Assembly (NCBI GenBank): GCA_035530655.1
Contig: DATKUK010000107.1
Span: 1-64,000, forward strand
DNA from: DATKUK01 sp035530655
Lineage (GTDB): Bacteria; Planctomycetota; Phycisphaerae; UBA1845; DATKUK01
Direction of reading: 5' to 3'
DNA length: 64,000 nt
Position 1 is the stretch's first letter. The number at the start of each line of letters is the position of its first letter. This document shows positions 59,448 to 64,000 of the stretch, in pieces. The translations under genes and the position numbers were made by a program. Below the pieces are notes generated by a model that saw nothing but the letters and a program-made list of their open reading frames with translations, was not told the origin of the DNA and made no database searches.

Positions 59448-59711
59448 CTACAGGAACACGCCGGTCAGGCCCGCATGCGGTGCGGGGATTACGTGCGACG
59501 ACACCAACTCGCCCACCTTGCCCGCCGCCGCCGCGCCGGCCTCGACCGCCGCCTTGACCGAGCCCACGTCGCCGCGGACCAGCGTCGTGACGTACCCACC
59601 GCCGATCTCGATCTGCTTGATCAGCTCGACGCTGGCGGCCTTGCACATCGCGTCCGAGGCTTCGATCAGCCCGACGTAGCCCTTGGTCTCAATCATGCCC
59701 AACGCTTCCAT
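59448..59711 (-). CDS. BMC-H hexameric shell protein
   Basis: An 87-residue BMC-H starting at ATG 59711 with AGGAGA upstream. MEALGMIETKGYVGLIEASD, LIKQIEIGGGYVTTLVRGDV and GKVGELVSSHVIPAPH define it. The pore-side loop EIGGGYV contains the common GGG pore turn. It lies 86 bp downstream of the next BMC-H start, and the two proteins are closely related, probably a tandem duplication. Confidence 0.95.
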   Translation of the reverse strand: MEALGMIETKGYVGLIEASDAMCKAASVELIKQIEIGGGYVTTLVRGDVGSVKAAVEAGAAAAGKVGELVSSHVIPAPHAGLTGVFL

Positions 59712-59796
59712 CTGCTGTTCTCCTGCTCGCCGACCCGTCGACGATCGCGCATCGCGTCGGCCGGGTGGGCGCTTGCCTTTGCCGTTGCCCGGCTTC

Positions 59797-60084
59797 TTAC
59801 GTACCGGTCGACTTGGCCGGGACCGCATGATCCAGATCCTCGTGCGGACGCGGGATCACGTGCACCGAGACGACCTCACCGATCTTGCCCGCCGCCGCCG
59901 CCCCGGCATCGGTCGCCGCTTTGACCGCAGCCACGTCGCCACGGACAAACGCCGTCACCATGCCCCCGCCGACGCGATCCCAGCCGACCAGCTCGACGTT
60001 GGCCGCCTTGCACATCGCGTCCGACGCCTCGATCAGCCCGACCAGGCCTCGCGTCTCGACCATGCCCAATGCTTGCACCGCCAT
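59797..60084 (-). CDS. BMC-H hexameric shell protein
   Basis: A 95-residue BMC-H starting at ATG 60084 after an excellent AAGGAGAT. ALGMVETRGLVGLIEASDAM, DRVGGGMVTAFVRGDVAAVK and GKIGEVVSVHVIPRPHEDLD are the domain blocks, with a short C-terminal tail. Closest in the window to the BMC-H at 59448-59711. Strong translation is expected for a major shell component. Confidence 0.95.
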   Translation of the reverse strand: MAVQALGMVETRGLVGLIEASDAMCKAANVELVGWDRVGGGMVTAFVRGDVAAVKAATDAGAAAAGKIGEVVSVHVIPRPHEDLDHAVPAKSTGT

Positions 60085-60124
60085 CTACGCATCTCCTTGA
60101 AAGGAAGTATCCTTCATCATTTGC

Positions 60125-60811
60125 CTACCCAAGCAGTTCCACACTGCCGGCACCGACCAGGTCGCACGCGTTGCCTTCGTCGGTGTCCAAATGCACCTCA
60201 AGCAGAAACCGCGGGTCCACTCTGCACAGCAACCGTTCAAACGTCATGGGACAGTCGCTCTCGACTCGCAACCTGACATACTGGCCATCCTTAAAGCCGT
60301 ATACGCCAGCGTCGGCCGGCGACATGTGCACGTGACGCTCTGCCCGGATGACCCCCTGCTTTAGCTCGATCGACCCTTTCGGCCCGATGACCACGCAGCC
60401 CGGCGTGCCTTCGATGTTGCCCGAAGGGCGGCACGGTGCGTCGATGCCCAGCGCCACCGCGTCGGTAAAGCTGATCTCCACCTGTGTCATCTTCCGCACG
60501 GGCCCAAGGATACGCACGTTCTCGATCGCCCGGCGCCGCGGGCCGATGACCGTCACCCGTTGGTCGGCCGCGAACTCGCCCGGCTGGTACAGCCACCGAT
60601 AGACCGTCAGCTCCGCCTCCGGCCCGAACAGTCGCTGAAGATCGTCGCGGCTCACGTGCATATGCCGGGCGGAGATGTTGACCACCAGGTTGGGCGTATA
60701 GGCCACCGAAAGCTGTGGCTCGCCGGCGGCGAGGCGCTCGCGCACCACTTGGCGAACCACCCGTTCGAGTTGCTCGCGAGGCATGGGGATGTTCAGCGCC
60801 GTTGCTGCCAC
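60125..60811 (-). CDS. pduL: PduL-type phosphate acyltransferase, BMC cargo
   Basis: A 228-residue PduL phosphotransacylase. The N-terminal helix REQLERVVRQVVRERL (residues 12-27) is its encapsulation peptide. The two beta-barrel halves carry the zinc motifs ARHMHVS (H50, H52) and ERHVHMS (H160, H162), and EVHLDTDEGNAC (H207, D209, E212) closes the site. It exchanges CoA for phosphate on the acyl-CoA made by the aldehyde dehydrogenase and recycles CoA within the shell. It starts 6 bp after the DeoR stop. Confidence 0.95.
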   Translation of the reverse strand: MAATALNIPMPREQLERVVRQVVRERLAAGEPQLSVAYTPNLVVNISARHMHVSRDDLQRLFGPEAELTVYRWLYQPGEFAADQRVTVIGPRRRAIENVRILGPVRKMTQVEISFTDAVALGIDAPCRPSGNIEGTPGCVVIGPKGSIELKQGVIRAERHVHMSPADAGVYGFKDGQYVRLRVESDCPMTFERLLCRVDPRFLLEVHLDTDEGNACDLVGAGSVELLG

Positions 60812-60817
60812 CGCTGA

Positions 60818-61597
60818 TTATCCTTTCGCTCTGACATTGGCGGCAAAGACGACTCGCGCTCGCACCCGCTCGAGCCACGCCGGCCGAGCATCGTCGGGAG
60901 TGGCGTCGGTGACGATCACGTCGATTTCGTCCAGGGCACACAGCCTGGCGACCGCACGCTTGCCGAACTTCGTGTGGTCGATGACGAGGATGACCTCGTC
61001 GGCGATCTGCATCATCTTGCGCTCGGCGTCGACCATCATCTGATTGGAGTTGAAAGCGCCCTGCTCGGTGAGCCCGGCGCAACTGAGCACCAGTTGCGTG
61101 GCGTGAAGCGTCTCAAGCTGGCGTTCGGCCATCGCCCCAAGGGCCACCCCCGTCCGCGGATACACATAGCCGCCCACCAGCGTCACCTCAGTCACCACGT
61201 CGGCCGACAGCAGCGCCGCGATAGGCACCGAGTTGGTGACGACGTTGAGCCCGCGCCCCTGGACGGCCCTGGCCACCTCGTAGCAGGTCGTACCGCCGTT
61301 GATGATCACCGTCTGACCCGGCGGGATCAGCTCGGCCACCATGCGGGCGATGGCCTGTTTCTCGCCAGCCGACTCGCCCTGCCGCTTGGCAAACGCCAGG
61401 CTGTGGGCCGAACTGTCGGCCACATAGACCGCCCCGCCATGGGTGCGGCGGATGAGCCCCTGCTGCTCAAGGGCCTCAAGATCGCGCCGAATGGTGCTCT
61501 CAGAGACGCCGAGTGCATCAACCAGCTCCGCAAGCGACATAAAGCCCTGCAAGGAAAGCAGTTCAGATGTCTTGGAGCGCCTGTCTTCCACGTTCAT
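60818..61597 (-). CDS. DeoR-family transcriptional regulator of the BMC locus
   Basis: A 259-residue DeoR/GlpR-type regulator starting at ATG 61597. The winged helix-turn-helix is MSLAELVDALGVSESTIRRD (about residues 20-39) followed by LEALEQQGLIRRTHGGAV (the DeoR signature). The C-terminal domain (about 80-250) is the sugar-phosphate isomerase-like sensor, with INGGTTCYEVARAV and AGLTEQGAFNSN. Such regulators are usually repressors released by a phosphorylated sugar such as fuculose- or rhamnulose-1-phosphate. Two identical GATATCGAT sites lie in its own promoter, indicating autoregulation. Confidence 0.93.
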   Translation of the reverse strand: MNVEDRRSKTSELLSLQGFMSLAELVDALGVSESTIRRDLEALEQQGLIRRTHGGAVYVADSSAHSLAFAKRQGESAGEKQAIARMVAELIPPGQTVIINGGTTCYEVARAVQGRGLNVVTNSVPIAALLSADVVTEVTLVGGYVYPRTGVALGAMAERQLETLHATQLVLSCAGLTEQGAFNSNQMMVDAERKMMQIADEVILVIDHTKFGKRAVARLCALDEIDVIVTDATPDDARPAWLERVRARVVFAANVRAKG

Positions 61598-61636
61598 ACG
61601 AAGCACCCACCGTCGAATCCAGTCATTCCAATGACT

Positions 61637-61666
61637 GATATCGATAGAAATATAACCGATATCGAT
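61637..61666. promoter_or_regulatory. Tandem GATATCGAT operator
   Basis: The 9-mer GATATCGAT occurs at 61637-61645 and again at 61658-61666, start to start 21 bp, that is two helical turns. One copy lies in the -35/-10 spacer and one just downstream of the -10 box of the DeoR promoter (minus strand), the layout expected for repression. A shared TCGATAT core recurs at 63941-63947 (minus strand) upstream of the PduS-like gene. Confidence 0.6.
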
Positions 61667-61677
61667 CACAAATTCAA
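61650..61677 (-). promoter_or_regulatory. Promoter of the DeoR-led transcript
   Basis: Minus strand TTGAAT (61672-61677) and TTATAT (61650-61655), spacer 16 nt, in an AT-rich stretch unusual for this GC-rich window. About 50 nt upstream of the DeoR ATG and overlapping the GATATCGAT pair. Confidence 0.55.
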
Positions 61678-61721
61678 GCAAATTCCTACGTAAATCGGTC
61701 AATATGCGGGCAATGGGATGA

Positions 61722-61928
61722 TTATAGGACGTTGATGGCGAGCGGGATCGGCCAAGCGGTCGACGCCCCGATGTTGGTGGCCAGGTGCTTGCGGGCAGAG
61801 TTGCACATGACGGCCACGGCGTCGGCCGTTCGGCCCGCCAGCAAGCTACACCAGCAACGTGTGGCTGATGGCGTCGAGGGCGGCCGGCGGCACGTCCGCC
61901 TCTCTGGTCGCGGATGGGTCCGTCCCAC
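61722..61928 (-). pseudogene. Possible decayed gene between the BMC-T and DeoR genes
   Basis: The C-terminal 40 residues of this frame (GRTADAVAVMCNSARKHLAT, then NIGASTAWPIPLAINVL) look like real protein. The preceding 25 residues of the same frame are Arg/Pro-rich noise, but an adjacent frame there reads ADVPPAALDAISHTLLV and then hits a stop. Together they look like one short coding region broken by a frameshift near 61845. No family is recognised. Alternatively it is chance; the lack of a good start supports decay. Confidence 0.35.
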
Positions 61929-61936
61929 AGGCGGTT

Positions 61937-62497
61937 CTACAGATACTCGGCGAACAACTCCCGGCTTGGGCGGGGCAGGACGATCTCGCTGACCAGCAAT
62001 CCGCGCTGGCGGGCCTCGGCGGCGGCGGCAGCTACCCCGGCCCGCACGTCGGCCACGCTGCCGGTCATCAGGCAGAAGCCCTTGCCGCCCAGCGCCATGG
62101 CCACGTGGATGCGGAAAAGCGTAACGCGTGCGGCTTTGGCGGCTGCATCGGCTGCGGCGATGATGCTGACTCCACTGAACGTTTCGACCACGCCAAGCGC
62201 TTCGGCCTGCTCCTCGCGCAGCTCGACCGACTGCCCCAACGCGGGAAAGACCGACTCGTGCACGTTGGGGATGACCAGATGGTCGATGATGGCTTCACCG
62301 GCGATCGCCAGGCCCGCCGATATGGCGGCCCGCACGTCACTGACAGGGCCGGCCAGCACGATGAAGTACTTGCCCGAGCAGATGGTGCGGGCGATGACCG
62401 CCTTCACCGAGGCGGCTTTGAGCATGTGGTCCTGAACGTTGTAGCCCACGCCGATACTGGACAGCTCGATCGCGCCAATGGATTTCGGTGCGCCCAT
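61937..62497 (-). CDS. BMC-T (tandem-domain, PduT-like) trimeric shell protein with pore cysteine
   Basis: A 186-residue protein with two fused BMC domains (about 5-90 and 95-180), starting at ATG 62497, six nt after GAGG. The first domain has SIGAIELSSIGVGYNVQDHM and the loop ARTICSGKYFIVLAGPVSDV. The cysteine before SGKY (residue 40) occupies the position of the PduT cysteine that holds a 4Fe-4S cluster at the trimer pore. The second domain has EALGVVETFSGVSIIAAADA and GKGFCLMTGSVADVRAGVAA. It is adjacent to a PduS/RnfC-like gene, its usual partner for moving electrons through the shell. Confidence 0.9.
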   Translation of the reverse strand: MGAPKSIGAIELSSIGVGYNVQDHMLKAASVKAVIARTICSGKYFIVLAGPVSDVRAAISAGLAIAGEAIIDHLVIPNVHESVFPALGQSVELREEQAEALGVVETFSGVSIIAAADAAAKAARVTLFRIHVAMALGGKGFCLMTGSVADVRAGVAAAAAEARQRGLLVSEIVLPRPSRELFAEYL

Positions 62498-62559
62498 GTT
62501 CATCCTCTAGCCAGCATACCTTGCGACCGGCAGCGCGCCGGCCGGTGTGGGGCAGTGCA

Positions 62560-63903
62560 TCATCTCTCGATCCATATAACGCCGTCCTCGATCGCAGCTA
62601 CCCGCCCGTCGATCGATGCATGCACCGGCGCACCGAGCGCCGGCTTGCCGTTACGCGTCGGCGGCGTGCCAATCTGTTGGCCGCGCTTCACCGTGTCGCC
62701 CACTGCAACGGTCGGCTCGCACGGCGCGCCGACATGCTGTTTGAGCTTGATGCCGACGCGGTCGGCGGCAAACGTCTTATCGCCGAGCGGGCCCACGTTG
62801 ACGAAGCCGGTCAGCCCGAGCTTTTGCATCAGCTTGATCATCGGGGCCCTGCGATTGTTCAGGTGCACAGCGGGACGGTCGGGGTTGAACGGCGGATTGT
62901 CCCACTTGCTCTTCTCGGCCGCGAGGCGCCGTTTGTTCTGCGTACAGACGTTTTTGGGGTCGAGGTCCTCCGGGCAGGAGTAGAGACTGCACAGATTGCA
63001 CTCGCAGCAGTAGCTCGTACCCACCACGTTGGCCTCGCCGACCAGGTTGAACTCGAGGCTTCGCATGGCCCGGTGCGGCTCGATCGGGTGACCCAGCAGA
63101 TAGCGTGGGCACAGTTCGGTGCAGTAACTGCACTGGTCGCAGGCGCTTCGGCCGATGCGGACAATTTGCTGCCAGTCCTGGCGGCGTCGGCGGATTACCA
63201 CGTGGTCGCCCGGCAGCACGACGATGCCGCCCGTGGTCTTGTCGACCAGCGCGTCGTGGTTGTCTTCGAGGTAACCCATCATGACCCCGCCGACCATGTA
63301 GTTAGGGGCGTCGACGTTGGCGCCTCCGGCGGCTGCGACGCATTGGGCCAGAGTTGCCCCGACGGGCACGCGAACCGTCGACGGTCGTGCAACGGCTCCG
63401 CCCACGGTCAGGAACTTTTCGGTGACGGGCTGCTCGGGTGAGGCGGCGATGTTGACGGCGGTCTCGACGTTGACGACCACCGCCCCGACATCAAGGGGCA
63501 GGCCTCCCGGCGGGATCACCCGGCCGAGCACGTCGTAGACCAGGATGAACTCGTCGCCGGCAGGATAGCTATCCCGCAAGGTGACGAGTTTCATATTTGA
63601 GCCCAGCTTTGGACGGACCAGATCGATGACGTCCTGGTACTTCTCCTTGATGCCGATCACGCCGTGTTCGGCGCCGACCAGGCTCATGGCGGCGGCCAGG
63701 CCGGCGACCACCTCGTCGGGAAACGCCCGCAGCACTTCCTTGTCCTTGTGCAGCAAGGGCTCGCATTCGGCGGCGTTGACCAGGACGGTATCGGCCTTGC
63801 CCGAGAGCTTGACGTGCGTAGGGAACCCGGCCCCGCCGGCCCCTACCACGCCGGCACTGCGGATGTGCTCAACGGTTATTCTCGCCATCCTGCTGACACT
63901 CAT
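62560..63903 (-). CDS. pduS: PduS/RnfC-like iron-sulfur flavoprotein, BMC-associated electron carrier
   Basis: A 447-residue RnfC/PduS-type protein. The N-terminal segment SAGVVGAGGAGFPTHVKL is the NADH/FMN-binding glycine-rich start; VNAAECEPLLHKDKEVL and SYPAGDEFILVYDVLGRVIPPGG follow. Two cysteine clusters for 4Fe-4S centres are CDQCSYCTELCP and CECNLCSLYSCP (about residues 255-320). A C-terminal barrel-sandwich domain (about 385-447, GAPVHASIDGRVAAIEDGV) ends it. In the Pdu compartment PduS reduces cobalamin and docks with PduT; no cobalamin enzyme is encoded here. Start uncertain among 63888, 63903 and 63921. Confidence 0.88.
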   Translation of the reverse strand: MSVSRMARITVEHIRSAGVVGAGGAGFPTHVKLSGKADTVLVNAAECEPLLHKDKEVLRAFPDEVVAGLAAAMSLVGAEHGVIGIKEKYQDVIDLVRPKLGSNMKLVTLRDSYPAGDEFILVYDVLGRVIPPGGLPLDVGAVVVNVETAVNIAASPEQPVTEKFLTVGGAVARPSTVRVPVGATLAQCVAAAGGANVDAPNYMVGGVMMGYLEDNHDALVDKTTGGIVVLPGDHVVIRRRRQDWQQIVRIGRSACDQCSYCTELCPRYLLGHPIEPHRAMRSLEFNLVGEANVVGTSYCCECNLCSLYSCPEDLDPKNVCTQNKRRLAAEKSKWDNPPFNPDRPAVHLNNRRAPMIKLMQKLGLTGFVNVGPLGDKTFAADRVGIKLKQHVGAPCEPTVAVGDTVKRGQQIGTPPTRNGKPALGAPVHASIDGRVAAIEDGVIWIER

Positions 63904-63920
63904 TGTCGTAACGAACGGCA

Positions 63921-64000
63921 CCTATACACGGCAGGGCAGAATATCGAATCGACCCCAACGCCACAAGCAACGAGCGATGCGCCTTGGCAATCGGTATCGG
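63921..64000. other. Upstream region of the PduS-like gene (window edge)
   Basis: No gene is seen. Minus-strand TATAGG (63921-63926) with ATTCGA 17 nt upstream is a weak promoter candidate, and TCGATAT at 63941-63947 matches the core of the DeoR operator. Confidence 0.3.

Noticed and set aside
1..64000. CRISPR array, tRNA, rRNA or complete insertion sequence
   Set aside because: No regular spaced repeats, cloverleaf-like sequences, rRNA landmarks or transposase frames were recognised by reading; a covariance-model scan would be needed to exclude a tRNA formally.

Overview
The window looks like chromosomal DNA of a GC-rich member of the Planctomycetota, most likely an uncultured or little-studied lineage (Phycisphaerae-like is my guess). 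The main reasons are a Planctomycetes/Verrucomicrobia-type (PV) bacterial microcompartment (BMC) locus, intergenic palindromic repeats, and an assortment of small secreted and SH3/ankyrin proteins. No rRNA, tRNA, CRISPR array, complete transposon or prophage was seen.

Layout. 1-19 kb is a mixed housekeeping and accessory region: an unknown protein, an AstE/AspA-type amidohydrolase, an LPG-synthase-like membrane protein, a pseudopilin, a U32-family protein, a PilZ protein, bioD-bioA abutting a SAM hydroxide adenosyltransferase, pcm, a double GNAT protein, a secreted Met/His/Cys-rich protein bracketed by direct repeats, a lone Abi_C-type defence gene, a sugar-isomerase-like TIM barrel with leuB, and a secreted SH3 protein. 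The gaps in this part carry several families of hairpin repeats.

19.1-33.1 kb is one tightly packed plus-strand unit: hypF-hypC-hypD-hypE, a receiver-only response regulator, a RegB-like membrane histidine kinase, a group 3b (sulfhydrogenase-type) NiFe hydrogenase in the order beta-gamma-delta-alpha, its endopeptidase, and a large secreted protein. 33-51 kb is largely housekeeping: htrA-like protease, recA, thpR, a secreted beta-helix/ankyrin protein, glnS, a PfkB kinase, gltX, pssA-psd, hisD-hisC-hisB, a URO-D-like protein, and an APC permease fused to Usp domains with a one-helix protein in front.

51.2-63.9 kb (all minus strand) is the BMC locus. The shell comprises three BMC-H, three BMC-P and one PduT-like BMC-T. 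The core has a class II (fuculose/rhamnulose-phosphate type) aldolase, CoA-acylating aldehyde dehydrogenase, PduL phosphotransacylase and acetate kinase. By family knowledge this would turn L-lactaldehyde into lactyl-CoA, lactyl-phosphate and lactate plus ATP. Accessory genes are a class I aldolase-like protein with a helical tail, an RpiB-like protein that has lost its catalytic motif but carries an encapsulation-type helix, a URO-D-like protein, a DeoR regulator with a visible operator/promoter, and a PduS/RnfC-like Fe-S flavoprotein. No alcohol dehydrogenase is visible in the locus, so the PduS-PduT pair is a plausible route for exporting electrons through the shell. That pair, the degenerate RpiB-like protein and the class I aldolase-like protein are the most interesting parts of the window.
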